Position numbers and translations under genes: made by a program. Positions 35,998 to 44,823 of a DNA stretch of 64,000 nt are shown here, in pieces. Source of the stretch: Sphingobacterium nematocida. Its GTDB lineage: Bacteria; Bacteroidota; Bacteroidia; Sphingobacteriales; Sphingobacteriaceae. Location: assembly GCF_900168125.1 (NCBI RefSeq), contig NZ_FUZF01000008.1:1-64000 (forward strand), written 5' to 3'. Positions within the stretch are counted from its first letter, which is position 1; every line of letters starts with the position of its first letter. The notes beneath the pieces were generated by a model. That model had not been told where the DNA came from, searched no databases, and saw only the letters and a list, made by a program, of their open reading frames with translations.

Positions 35998-37401
35998 ATG
36001 AAACTGAAATTATTCACTATAGTAATACTCACCGTAATTTTAGGGATATCGGGGTGTAGGAAAAGCGACGAGAATCTTGACGTAGATCTATCAAAATATA
36101 ATTATGACAACTTTGAAAAGCTGCCTGTCGACGATTACATCTATACAAATCTTACTAAACCTTATAATATAGAAGTTGTATACCGATTTGATAGAAGTCA
36201 TACAGATATCGCAAAAAATATATCTCCTCCAAATATAGATAGGGTACAACCTGCTGTAGATATGATTCTGACAGGATTTATTAAACCCTATGAAAAATTG
36301 GGAGGTGCTCGTATGATTAAGGTTTATACACCGAAACAATTTGTGCTTTTCGGTTCTCATGCGTACAATGATAATGGTAGTGTTACTTTAGGAACCGCAG
36401 ACGGCGGTAGACGAGTCGTACTTTATGATATTAACAATATTAGTAAGACAAATGGGGTAGATATTAAAAGAAGACTACGTACTATTCACCATGAATTTAC
36501 TCATATCTTGAATCAAATGGTGGCAATTCCGCCTTCTTTTCGTACGATAACTGCTGATCATGTTGACAATTGGTTAGCAGCAGAAAATACTGATGCAGAA
36601 GCAAAACGTTTAGGATTTGTATCTAGATATGCAAGGAGTTCTTTTGGTGAAGATTTTGCAGAAATGGTGGCACATTTGTTAATAGAAGGGCAAGTATGGT
36701 TTGATAATTATGTAGCTGAAATTCCTGATGCGATGTACCGCGAGAGGATTCGTTTAAAAGAAACTGTCATTCGTGAGTACTTTAGTTCTTTTTTTCAAAT
36801 TGATTTTACAGAGCTGCAAATTGAGATGCAACGTGTTTTAAAAGAGGAATATAATACTACCCCACCGTCTGATAGGACTCAGGAGCTTCATTTTAGACTG
36901 ATGAATAATAAAATCAATACTATCAGATATACGGCGAATGCATCCTATTTAACACAGTATGGAGATCCAGCAGCAATAAAGGCCATTCTCGCGAATGTAC
37001 AGACTTCATTAAGGACTACACAGGCTAATGGGATTGTAGACTATTTTGAGTTTAGATTTACAGATGCAGAAAATCTAATATTTAGGATAGGTTATCGAAA
37101 TTCATCAACCACAGCAGCGTTAACAAGTGACTATTATTTTAAGATGGTAATAAATCCCGTAACAGGGGAAGTCAGCTTTGTTAAATCAACTGTTAATGGA
37201 GCCCATTTTGCAGGTAATGGAAGCGTGACGATGTCAGGGTTTGAGACTTATGTCCTTCCATATTTAACGAATCGAATTTTCATAGCAAGCTGGTTACCTG
37301 CTTCTATACCAGCGACTTCTCCTTTGTATAGAACATATGGTGGATTTTATGTGAAGGGAACGCCGGCAAATTATATTTATGGACCAGTTGTTTTAAAATA
37401 A
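35998..37401 (+). CDS. Substrate-import-associated zinc metallohydrolase lipoprotein
   Basis: 467-residue lipoprotein with lipobox LGISGCRKS (Cys about 20). The zinc site HEFTH (165-169) is followed about 50 residues later by FGEDFAEMVAHLL, which can supply the third acidic ligand. This is the gluzincin arrangement of the family named for its association with SusC/SusD import loci (TIGR04549 type). It is predicted to act at the cell surface, trimming peptide-like substrates for import by pair 4. The substrate is inferred, not shown. It lies 15 bp after susD and 4 bp before the next lipoprotein gene. Confidence 0.85.
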   Translation: MKLKLFTIVILTVILGISGCRKSDENLDVDLSKYNYDNFEKLPVDDYIYTNLTKPYNIEVVYRFDRSHTDIAKNISPPNIDRVQPAVDMILTGFIKPYEKLGGARMIKVYTPKQFVLFGSHAYNDNGSVTLGTADGGRRVVLYDINNISKTNGVDIKRRLRTIHHEFTHILNQMVAIPPSFRTITADHVDNWLAAENTDAEAKRLGFVSRYARSSFGEDFAEMVAHLLIEGQVWFDNYVAEIPDAMYRERIRLKETVIREYFSSFFQIDFTELQIEMQRVLKEEYNTTPPSDRTQELHFRLMNNKINTIRYTANASYLTQYGDPAAIKAILANVQTSLRTTQANGIVDYFEFRFTDAENLIFRIGYRNSSTTAALTSDYYFKMVINPVTGEVSFVKSTVNGAHFAGNGSVTMSGFETYVLPYLTNRIFIASWLPASIPATSPLYRTYGGFYVKGTPANYIYGPVVLK

Positions 37402-37405
37402 AGAT

Positions 37406-38722
37406 ATGAGAAGATTAATTATATTAATATTTGCATCCATTATGTTATTTGGATGTCAAGAACACGAAGCCGAATTGGTTTTTGATGGACTTCCAGAAGA
37501 AAGAATGGCTCAAAAGTTACAGGAACTACAAGAACGTTTGTTAGAGTCGCCTAGCGGCTGGAAGGCCACTTTGAATACTGGAACATCTACAAGTAAAGGA
37601 GCCTATAATTTTTATGTAGATTTCGATAATGGAAATGTTTGTAAGATGCAGGGAGATCTTACTCCAACTTCCTCCTCTACCTGGAGTACCAGTACTTATC
37701 GTGTTGTATGGTCTATGAATGCGTCATTGGTTTTTGATACATTCAATTACATTACTATGTTACAAGAGCCATCTTCCGCTTTTGGAGGTACTGCTCCTCA
37801 TGGTTATAGATCTGATATAGAGTTTGAGTATATTCGTTCTACCCCAGATAGTGTATTTTTGAAAGGGAAGAAATATCAACATGACTTAGTTCTTACCAAA
37901 ATATCTACCACGGATGTTGCTTCACTTGATGAAGGGAAATTGAAGACTAAAATTGACGAAGTAACTTCTTTTTTTGCAAAGAATCTAAACAGTTATTTTG
38001 AGATTGGTAATGATGGCGTTAAGTATGCTGTGTCGTTGGATCGAATTGCAAGAGCAATTATTATCAATTGGATTGAAGGAGATAAGGTAAATTCTGTAAA
38101 ATCAGCGTTTGCTTATAGTTTAGAAGGTGTGGATATATTCAAGCCAATTGAGTTGAAAGGAAACATATTGACAAAGATCGAATTGGTTGGTAGTACCGCA
38201 AAAATGATTTCCTTATCTGGTTCATATGAGTTGAAAAATAACACTATACCTATATTACCTATTACCTCATTATTTGCACACAATGGAGCTTTTAATGCAT
38301 TGGTGATAGAAGGATCAGCGATGCCAGTAGGTATTGTTTCGGAATTTAATAGCTTGTGGGAATCCCAATTGTCGAATTATGCTTTAAATAATGTAACGAT
38401 GGTATCCTTTATATTCAAACTAAATAATTCTAATACGGCCTCATTATTGGTACGATTTAATAGTGGAGGAACTGTGTACCTTGCTCAAGCAGATTACAAC
38501 TATACGCTGATTGACGGTATATTGAAGTTGTCTGCGCCAATCTCAACTAACGGTAATTATAATAACGGATGGGTGATAACTAATATTAAAAATTATTTTA
38601 GTGGTGCTGAATTTAAATTGGGTTACTCATCAAGTACCAACCCTGATGTCGTAAACATAGGCGGGCTGTATAAGACCAATAATGCAGCTTCATTTTTTTA
38701 CGGAAAACTTGCTAAAAATTAG
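37406..38722 (+). CDS. DUF4302-type lipoprotein
   Basis: 438-residue lipoprotein with lipobox MLFGCQEHE (Cys about 17). The N-terminal ERMAQKLQELQERLLESPSG followed by WKATLNTG and SKGAYNFYVDFDNGN fits the DUF4302 family, which is found at the end of SusCD-metallohydrolase operons. Biochemical role is unknown; a surface-exposed accessory of the import complex is the natural inference. It is the last gene before a terminator. Confidence 0.8.
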   Translation: MRRLIILIFASIMLFGCQEHEAELVFDGLPEERMAQKLQELQERLLESPSGWKATLNTGTSTSKGAYNFYVDFDNGNVCKMQGDLTPTSSSTWSTSTYRVVWSMNASLVFDTFNYITMLQEPSSAFGGTAPHGYRSDIEFEYIRSTPDSVFLKGKKYQHDLVLTKISTTDVASLDEGKLKTKIDEVTSFFAKNLNSYFEIGNDGVKYAVSLDRIARAIIINWIEGDKVNSVKSAFAYSLEGVDIFKPIELKGNILTKIELVGSTAKMISLSGSYELKNNTIPILPITSLFAHNGAFNALVIEGSAMPVGIVSEFNSLWESQLSNYALNNVTMVSFIFKLNNSNTASLLVRFNSGGTVYLAQADYNYTLIDGILKLSAPISTNGNYNNGWVITNIKNYFSGAEFKLGYSSSTNPDVVNIGGLYKTNNAASFFYGKLAKN

Positions 38723-38819
38723 CTAGCCCCATTGTAGCGTTAATAAGCAATACGCAAAGACAATGAGGATAGATAGGTGTATTGGACAAATAATATACCG
38801 AATTTTCAAATAATAAAGA

Positions 38820-38847
38820 AAAGGAGAGGATATATTCCTCTCCTTTT
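38820..38847 (+). terminator. Terminator of the pair 4 import operon
   Basis: AAAGGAGAGGA (38820-38830) pairs perfectly with TCCTCTCCTTT (38836-38846) around a 5-nt loop, followed by a short T-run. Confidence 0.85.
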
Positions 38848-39121
38848 GCGATTCCCGAATATATTGAGTTCTGCGAACATGTGAAAAACTGCTTGTGACT
38901 ATGCGTAATGATAGGAAATCCATTATCGCACTCACCTAAGAAAGGACTCTGGTTGGCTTCTGTTATCGTTTACTTTAGGTTTTAAATTTCTTAGGTCTTT
39001 CAAAAAAGAGCTAAAGAAATATTAAGGGAAGTTTAATGATGTGATCTCCGTAAATCCAGAATGCTTGGATAAGTTCATATCGACACTATTGAATATAAAT
39101 CCAAACATAGAGATAAAATAA
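38848..39121. other. Intergenic stretch, nothing recognised
   Basis: About 270 bp between the terminators of two convergent units. No ORF of note, RNA gene or repeat was identified. Short coding-like scraps occur but do not extend. Confidence 0.5.
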
Positions 39122-39147
39122 ATAAGGCGGAAAATTTTCCGCCTTAT
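39122..39147 (-). terminator. Terminator of mrp
   Basis: A perfect 26-bp palindrome built on ATAAGGCGGAAAA and TTTTCCGCCTTAT, directly after the mrp stop on the minus strand. It could work in both directions. Confidence 0.8.
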
Positions 39148-39149
39148 CT

Positions 39150-40208
39150 TTATCTATTCGCTAATATACTAACCTCTTGGGCTACTCTGCCAGCGATAAT
39201 TTTGTATGCTTCAGAGACGATCTCATCATTATCCAGAATGACAGGGAATCCATTATCTCCCGCATCGCTGATGGCTTTAACTAAAGGGATCTCACCCAAA
39301 AATGGTACCTGATTATCTTCGGCTAGACGCTTACCGCCATCCTTGCCAAAGATATAATATTTGTTTTCGGGTAGTTCAACTGGGGTAAAGTAAGCCATAT
39401 TCTCTACAATACCGATGATAGGGACATTGATACCCTCCATCTTGTACATCGCCATTCCCTTGATAGCATCGGCTAAGGCCACCTGTTGCGGTGTAGTAAC
39501 GATTACTGCGCCAGAGATAGGATAGGTCTGTGATACGGTGATATGTATATCACCCGTGCCTGGGGGCATATCTACTATTAAATAATCCAACTCGCCCCAG
39601 TCCGCATCATTAAATAACTGTTTGATAGCCGAAGTGGCCATAGGACCACGCCACGGAATCGGCTGATTGGGATCGGTGAAAAAGCCTATAGAAAGCAACT
39701 TAAGCCCAAACTTCTCAATAGGTACGATCTTCGTTTTGCCATCGTCAGTTTGTGTCGACATCGGTTTGGCTCCTTCCAGACCAAACATAATCGGGAGAGA
39801 TGGACCGTAGATGTCGGCATCTAACAGACCTGTTTTAGCACCTGTTTCTGCCAAAGCCAGAGCCAGGTTGCTCGCCACGGTAGATTTACCTACACCACCT
39901 TTGCCGGAAGAGACGAGAATAATATTCTTGATTCCTTTGAGTTGACTGGTGTCGACACTCGTGACACGCGACGTCATATTGATCTCCACCTCTATGTTTT
40001 TATCTACAAATAAGGCGATAGCATTGCGACAAGCATGCTCTATATGTGCCTTCATCGGGCATGCAGGTGTGGTCAGTACCACATCAAATTTTAACTTATT
40101 CGGAAGTATCTCTATATTTTGAATCATGTGGAGCGTTACCAGATCTTTTTTGAGATCGGGATCGTCTACATGGCTTAAGGCGTGTAATATCTGCTCTTTT
40201 GTAATCAT
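39150..40208 (-). CDS. mrp: Mrp/NBP35-family Fe-S cluster carrier ATPase
   Basis: 352 residues. The N-terminal MIP18/DUF59-type domain (about 1-85) is followed by a ParA-like P-loop domain with the deviant Walker A SSGKGGVGKSTVASNLA (about 101-117). Further motifs are DADIYGPSLP and YLIVDMPPGTGDIH, the Mrp signature. Mrp proteins carry and transfer iron-sulfur clusters in the cytosol. The CxxC cluster motif of some homologues is not seen; Bacteroidota members commonly have ENMAYFTPVELPENKYYIFG in that region, as here. Confidence 0.93.
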   Translation of the reverse strand: MITKEQILHALSHVDDPDLKKDLVTLHMIQNIEILPNKLKFDVVLTTPACPMKAHIEHACRNAIALFVDKNIEVEINMTSRVTSVDTSQLKGIKNIILVSSGKGGVGKSTVASNLALALAETGAKTGLLDADIYGPSLPIMFGLEGAKPMSTQTDDGKTKIVPIEKFGLKLLSIGFFTDPNQPIPWRGPMATSAIKQLFNDADWGELDYLIVDMPPGTGDIHITVSQTYPISGAVIVTTPQQVALADAIKGMAMYKMEGINVPIIGIVENMAYFTPVELPENKYYIFGKDGGKRLAEDNQVPFLGEIPLVKAISDAGDNGFPVILDNDEIVSEAYKIIAGRVAQEVSILANR

Positions 40209-40256
40209 AACTTCGTAATTCTTCTACAAAGCTACACATTGCCGCAGACAAACGTG

Positions 40257-40541
40257 TCATGCCTGCTTCAAATCCATGATCTTTTCGAAGACCTTGTCCA
40301 TAAATAAAACCGTGTCTAGGTTACGATCAAATTTGCGTTGTTCAAACACCAAGTCGTACGAATTGTCAAACTTCATGGCTACCAGTTCAAATTTTTGCAG
40401 CTCTAACCAGGCAGGGCTATTGTCTTTGTCTGGGACTGTACAGCTAATGGTTTTCAGACCACCCTCATTCGATACTTTGTAGTTTACACTCACGGGCCTC
40501 GAATTGGCCTTTGGATAATGTATTAAAATGTTATTGCTCAT
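40257..40541 (-). CDS. Conserved hypothetical small protein upstream of mrp
   Basis: 94 residues if started at the ATG of MSNNILIHYPKANSRP (40541). An upstream in-frame ATG adds 20 unlikely residues (MYFLPFYKSLIPYYL...) and is not preferred. Soluble, mixed alpha/beta, with no signal peptide or recognised domain. It lies 48 bp before mrp on the same strand and may be co-transcribed. Function unknown. Confidence 0.7.
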   Translation of the reverse strand: MSNNILIHYPKANSRPVSVNYKVSNEGGLKTISCTVPDKDNSPAWLELQKFELVAMKFDNSYDLVFEQRKFDRNLDTVLFMDKVFEKIMDLKQA

Positions 40542-40891
40542 ATACGTTTTGATTATTAAATAATACGGAATTAGTGACTTATAGAAAGGCAAGAAATACA
40601 CTCCTTATTTAGGAGACATTCTTTCAAACTAATCCATTTATTTTGTCTGAATTTCATAATATAGTGAAAATAAGTGGTATATGCAAGTTTTTGGCTTTGT
40701 AATGGCTTGTACATGGACGTGTGTAACATCGTAAATTGCGAATGGACTATAAAACCACCGTTTCGCTGTGGTACTTTTGATAAATAATTGTATATTAGGA
40801 TTATTAACTTATTTCGGACAAATTGTATTTGTAGTAAGAATATCTTTCGAATGAGTTATAGGCTACGAGTTCTCTCTAGGATCCATTCGTT
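40542..40891. other. Divergent intergenic region, nothing recognised
   Basis: About 350 bp of AT-rich DNA between the small protein gene (minus) and the DUF1963 gene (plus). It must contain promoters in both directions, but no full TTG-N19-TAnnTTTG match was found. No RNA gene or repeat was seen. Confidence 0.5.
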
Positions 40892-41710
40892 ATGCTAAAA
40901 GAAATTATAAAATACGTTGACGATAATATTAAAGAAAATGAAGAGGTTATAAAATCGTTGTTGGCCCATAGTATCGGATTTCAGCTAAATGGGACGAAGG
41001 AAGATTCGATTTCAAAGATTGGAGGAATGCCGTCTATGGATAAGAATTTGTTTCCTTGTCTAAACGGAGAGCCTTTGACTTTCATAGGACAGATCGATTT
41101 AAGTGAGATAAGCTCGGCGAATGATATTTTACCATCTACTGGTCTCCTGTTGTTTTTTGTATACACTGGTGATTTGGGGTATAGGTATCCCGATAGAAAG
41201 GGCGAATTTAGAGTTGTATATCTTGATGAGATTTCTTCCACTCCAGAATTTGTACAGGTAATCGACGAAAAATGCCAGCTTATGTCGTTTTTTCAATTCT
41301 ATACCTTTCCCTCTTATCAAGAGGGTGTTGTGGAGAAAAAGAATATTTCAAATGATGATCTTAATACAATCGACGAGATTCAAGAGCATATTTTATGGGG
41401 ATTAGAAAATGATTATGATGCACCTCATCAAATATTAGGGCATCCACATGCTATACAAGGTACAGTAAGGTTTTGGTGGGCTGCTAGTTATTTGAATATT
41501 GATCCTACTGTCGAAGATTTTTCAGAAGATGAAAGGGGACAAATTGACGTGATCGAGGACGAATTTTTATTACTTCTACAGTTAAATTTTTTGGATTCAA
41601 AAATTGATATAAAGACATTTGGAGATAGTGTGGTATACTTTGGTATCCATAAAGAAGATCTAAGGAGTAACAGCTTTGAAAACGCCGTACTCGTCATGCA
41701 GTGTACCTGA
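40892..41710 (+). CDS. YwqG/DUF1963 family protein
   Basis: 272-residue soluble protein. It shows KIGGMPSMDKNLFPCLNGEPL followed by TFIGQIDL, TGLLLFFVYTG, HQILGHPHAIQGTVRFWW, and FGDSVVYFGIHKEDLRSNSFENAVLVMQCT at the end. These are the usual landmarks of DUF1963 (YwqG). The family has no firmly established biochemical function. It stands alone between divergent and convergent neighbours and is followed by a very long hairpin. Confidence 0.85.
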   Translation: MLKEIIKYVDDNIKENEEVIKSLLAHSIGFQLNGTKEDSISKIGGMPSMDKNLFPCLNGEPLTFIGQIDLSEISSANDILPSTGLLLFFVYTGDLGYRYPDRKGEFRVVYLDEISSTPEFVQVIDEKCQLMSFFQFYTFPSYQEGVVEKKNISNDDLNTIDEIQEHILWGLENDYDAPHQILGHPHAIQGTVRFWWAASYLNIDPTVEDFSEDERGQIDVIEDEFLLLLQLNFLDSKIDIKTFGDSVVYFGIHKEDLRSNSFENAVLVMQCT

Positions 41711-41754
41711 TCGTCGTTGCACCGCCTATCTTCTTGTGTTGTTCCAATTGTGAA

Positions 41755-41810
41755 GCTTATATACAGAACAGGTTTCAACCCTTACGGATTGAAACCTGTT
41801 CTGTATAAGC
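41755..41810. terminator. Long bidirectional terminator between convergent genes
   Basis: ACAGAACAGGTTTCAA (41763-41778) pairs perfectly with TTGAAACCTGTTCTGT (41789-41804). GCTTAT/ATAAGC extends the stem past a 2-nt bulge. It serves the DUF1963 gene (plus) and the oxidoreductase gene (minus). Confidence 0.8.
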
Positions 41811-41823
41811 AAGCAAGAGTTAC

Positions 41824-43245
41824 TTAAAACGACCTATAGTCACCTTGTAAATATTGGTTTGCTTTTTCCTCTTTAAATTTGGCCTTTTTCGCATCCCAAT
41901 GTAAGGTCTCACCGGGGAATCGCCCCGCAATGGTACCCAAAAGAATAGTTTCTGTTAGTCGGGAAGCGTAATCAAAAGGAGCCGAGCATTCCGCTTTGCC
42001 CAAACAAGCATCTACAAACTGGTGGTAGTGCTTAGCGCCTTCCTTATCATAGTCACGCACGGGTTGACCTAAATTATATTTTTCCGACACCTTTTCTATT
42101 TCATTCGTGATATCTACGTACTGACCATCGACTATTTTTCGTGGTAGCTGCATGAAGTGTGGCAACAATAAACGCCCTTTGGTACCGACAAACATAGCGC
42201 CTTGTTCAGGCAGTTGGCCGTCGCCCGCTATTCCTGGGTCTAAGGATAATTTGGAAGGATCATCCTGTTTTTTTGCTTCTGTTTTAACAGCTTGCATATT
42301 GGGTAACGTTAGGTCTTCATGTATTGCTGGGGCACCTGGGCCATCATACCAGATCCATTTTAATGATTTGCCGGTATACTTGGTGCCTGGAAATTCATAG
42401 GTGACTTTATTGTGTTCCGGAAATCCAAACCCATTGGTAGCACGACACTCGTTGACGATCGTACGCGGCACGTCGAGTTGTAGCGCGTTATAAGGGGTAT
42501 CAAAAATATGAACACCCATATCGCCTAAAGTTCCACAGCCATAATCCATGATCTGTCTCCAGCGCCCCGGATGGTACACGCCTTTTTTATAGGGCCTTTT
42601 TGGCGAGGTGCCTACCCATAAGTTCCAGTCTAGTGTTTCTGGGATTGGATCCTCTCCCTGAGGAGGCGGCCCATCGTAACCGTGGTTTTTTGGAGACCAA
42701 GCGTGTACGGTATGTACCTTTCCGATAATACCCGATTGAATCAAATGTGTAGCTAGCTTATAGTCATAAAAAGAGTGTACCTGAATACCCATCTGCGTGA
42801 CTAATTTTTTTTCAGCTGCTACTCTTTTCATTTCACGCGATTCAGACACGTAGTGCGTTAGTGGCTTTTGGCAATAGACGGGTTTATTCATCTGCATGGC
42901 CAATAGCGAAGCAGGAGCATGGGTATGATCGGGCGTCGACACTATGACAGCATCAATTTGACCGCCAAGTTCGGCCATCATCGTACGATAGTCAGAAAAT
43001 ATACGCGCTTTGGGGTGTAGCTTGTGCGCTTCGGCTAGGTTTACAGCATCCACATCGCATAGTGCGAAAACATCCACATTCGCATGCGATGCAATGGCGT
43101 CCAAGTCTGCTCTACCCATACCGCCAACACCGATATGCGCCGTCCGCAAGCGACGATCTGTTGGGAAAGCTTTCAGAATAGAGGGCGAAAGGAGAAGTCC
43201 CAATGCACCTATTGCACTGCTTTTTAAAAATTCCCGTTTGTTCAT
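41824..43245 (-). CDS. Gfo/Idh/MocA-family oxidoreductase with export signal
   Basis: 473 residues. The N-terminal signal NKREFLKSSAIGALGLLLSP (about 2-21) is of the Tat type common in periplasmic Bacteroidota oxidoreductases, although the twin arginine is Lys-Arg here. A Rossmann NAD(P)-binding part has HIGVGGMGRADLDAI, and VYCQKPLTHYVSESREM carries the conserved lysine (EKP-type motif with Q in place of E). A Gfo/Idh/MocA C-terminal beta-sheet domain completes the protein. Such enzymes oxidise or epimerise sugars or cyclitols in the periplasm; the substrate is unknown. It has an R1 repeat 25 bp upstream of its start. Confidence 0.9.
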   Translation of the reverse strand: MNKREFLKSSAIGALGLLLSPSILKAFPTDRRLRTAHIGVGGMGRADLDAIASHANVDVFALCDVDAVNLAEAHKLHPKARIFSDYRTMMAELGGQIDAVIVSTPDHTHAPASLLAMQMNKPVYCQKPLTHYVSESREMKRVAAEKKLVTQMGIQVHSFYDYKLATHLIQSGIIGKVHTVHAWSPKNHGYDGPPPQGEDPIPETLDWNLWVGTSPKRPYKKGVYHPGRWRQIMDYGCGTLGDMGVHIFDTPYNALQLDVPRTIVNECRATNGFGFPEHNKVTYEFPGTKYTGKSLKWIWYDGPGAPAIHEDLTLPNMQAVKTEAKKQDDPSKLSLDPGIAGDGQLPEQGAMFVGTKGRLLLPHFMQLPRKIVDGQYVDITNEIEKVSEKYNLGQPVRDYDKEGAKHYHQFVDACLGKAECSAPFDYASRLTETILLGTIAGRFPGETLHWDAKKAKFKEEKANQYLQGDYRSF

Positions 43246-43269
43246 ATGTTTATAATTTGTTTTTTAAAG

Positions 43270-43336
43270 GCCATATGGAATATCCAACTTATACTCATTC
43301 GTGTTTGTTAAACAGTTGCAACATGGATATTTCATA
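43270..43336. repeat. R1 palindromic intergenic repeat, copy B
   Basis: CATATGGAATATCCAAC on the left and ATGGATATTTCATAAT on the right form an imperfect stem over a roughly 35-nt middle. It matches the reverse complement of copy C (49823-49892), sharing ATATGGAATATCCAAC, a CATTC-TATTTGT-like middle and GGATATTTCATA. It lies in the 5' region of the oxidoreductase gene. Confidence 0.75.
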
Positions 43337-43339
43337 ATA

Positions 43340-44046
43340 TAGTAGCGTTTATGTTTAAGTATGCTCTAAAATAATACTATTCTTTGTTTATTCCAAGTGT
43401 ATAGCTGCTGCGCTCTGGTATTTAGTATGTGGAATGTCAGCGCATATGGGTCAGATACTAAATGAGATGGGATATTTGTTTCATCGCACTAAAAATCTTA
43501 AAGGGGTAGACCAATCGCTTACTCCGGTTTTATTGCGAGCCCTAACTCGAAAGTAAATGTAGCTTCCTGCCGTAAATCCATCTTGGTAGGCGCGGAAAGA
43601 TCGGGTGGTAAACAAAGTCCCCTCAACTCCCCTTAAGTCTGCTCAAGTCCCCTTAACTCCGCTGTAGATTCGACTATGCTTCGATAACGCTCCGTACCAT
43701 CCTCGGGATTTCTTCGGGACTGCCTTGACACGTCTCCGACTACGCTTTGACCAGGTCTTGGCACAAAGGCAAACAATACTGGAACAATAGCCAAACAAAA
43801 GGCGAACCTATCCTAAGATTGTCTCGAACCTGTTTCCTAGCTTTCTTGGAGGAAGATGCAAGAACTATCGAAGACTATGTCACAAACCTGTACAAACCAA
43901 AAAGTCGGAGGTACGAAAGCCAATCTGGAAGCGCTTCGGCAGTAATGCCGCTATGTAAAAGGTACCTTATTTTGAATTTAAGGGCAGCATGTAGCGCCTT
44001 GTTAGATCGGTACGTTTTAAATCAAAGCTTACTAATCAAAATTATT
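43340..44046. other. Roughly 700-bp non-coding region of unusual composition
   Basis: No convincing gene. About 43500-43950 is richer in GC than its surroundings. It contains a near-tandem repeat of the type GTCCCCT-AACTCC-CT (43617-43662) and repeated TCCGACTACGCT/TTCGACTATGCT-like words around 43670-43755. An open frame runs through it into the downstream lipoprotein from 43747, but its first 100 residues are basic and unlike protein, so they are treated as non-coding. Origin unknown; a decayed mobile or repeat element is possible. Confidence 0.5.
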
Positions 44047-44736
44047 ATGATGCGTTTACTCTTAGCCACCTTAAGCTGTGCAGGACTTATCTTCACATCC
44101 TGTTTGAAAGATGATCCAACTGATCCGGAAATTATTGTAGAGCCGCCCTTCCCGATTGAGGTTAAACTGGATAGTATTCAGACAGGGACACTGTATAATG
44201 TGACTGTCGGAACTTCAGCGGAAGAAGTGTACAAAGGATTGCAGGGATTCACAAATTCCAGGGGTAAGATTGATTATTTGGCGATAACAGGTGTTTTGAA
44301 TACGAAGGTCACTGATCTACAAGGTAGGATACAGCTCTACAATGGACTCATCCTAAACCAACAGCCAAGTAGCCCACTGGCTAGTCAGATCTATTTTAAA
44401 GACAATAAAATAGCATCTATTTATTACCGTAACAGCCCAAATAAGTTAAGCAGATGGCCAGTCGATGCGGACAACCCTTTGAAAGTAGGGGATTCTGTGG
44501 AAAGTATTTATGACAAACTTGTCGCTTTACAGAAAGATAATCGCTATACCCGTTTTTTTGAATACATAGGTCTGTTTGAAAAAAATATGGATACTCCCTT
44601 TGATGCCTTTCAAAAGAAATCCGATCTATGGCAATTTAGTATCACTGAGGATGATAAAAACTTTATTCGTGTAGATTTGATTTTTGAAAATGCGGTGTTG
44701 CTAAAGGTACGCTCGAGACATGAACGATATCTTTAG
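44047..44736 (+). CDS. Hypothetical lipoprotein
   Basis: 230 residues from the ATG at 44047 (or 44050). The start is chosen because MMRLLLATLSCAGLIFTSCL is a clear lipoprotein signal peptide with Cys near 20; longer in-frame starts give an implausible basic extension. The mature part has two similar-looking beta/alpha stretches (VGTSAEEVYKGLQGF and VGDSVESIYDKLVAL), suggesting an internal duplication of a small domain. No family recognised. A stand-alone gene before the transglycosylase. Confidence 0.75.
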   Translation: MMRLLLATLSCAGLIFTSCLKDDPTDPEIIVEPPFPIEVKLDSIQTGTLYNVTVGTSAEEVYKGLQGFTNSRGKIDYLAITGVLNTKVTDLQGRIQLYNGLILNQQPSSPLASQIYFKDNKIASIYYRNSPNKLSRWPVDADNPLKVGDSVESIYDKLVALQKDNRYTRFFEYIGLFEKNMDTPFDAFQKKSDLWQFSITEDDKNFIRVDLIFENAVLLKVRSRHERYL

Positions 44737-44823
44737 GTGGGTTTTGTGAAACTTTTTCTTGCCAACTTTCGGGAATTCCGAGCATTTTATCTAAGTTTAT
44801 CATCGAATTAGGTAACGTCAGAT

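Noticed and set aside
43747-44046. 100-residue N-terminal extension of the hypothetical lipoprotein.
   Set aside because: The stretch is basic, low in protein-like pattern and lies in the repeat-rich block; a clear lipoprotein signal starts at 44047.
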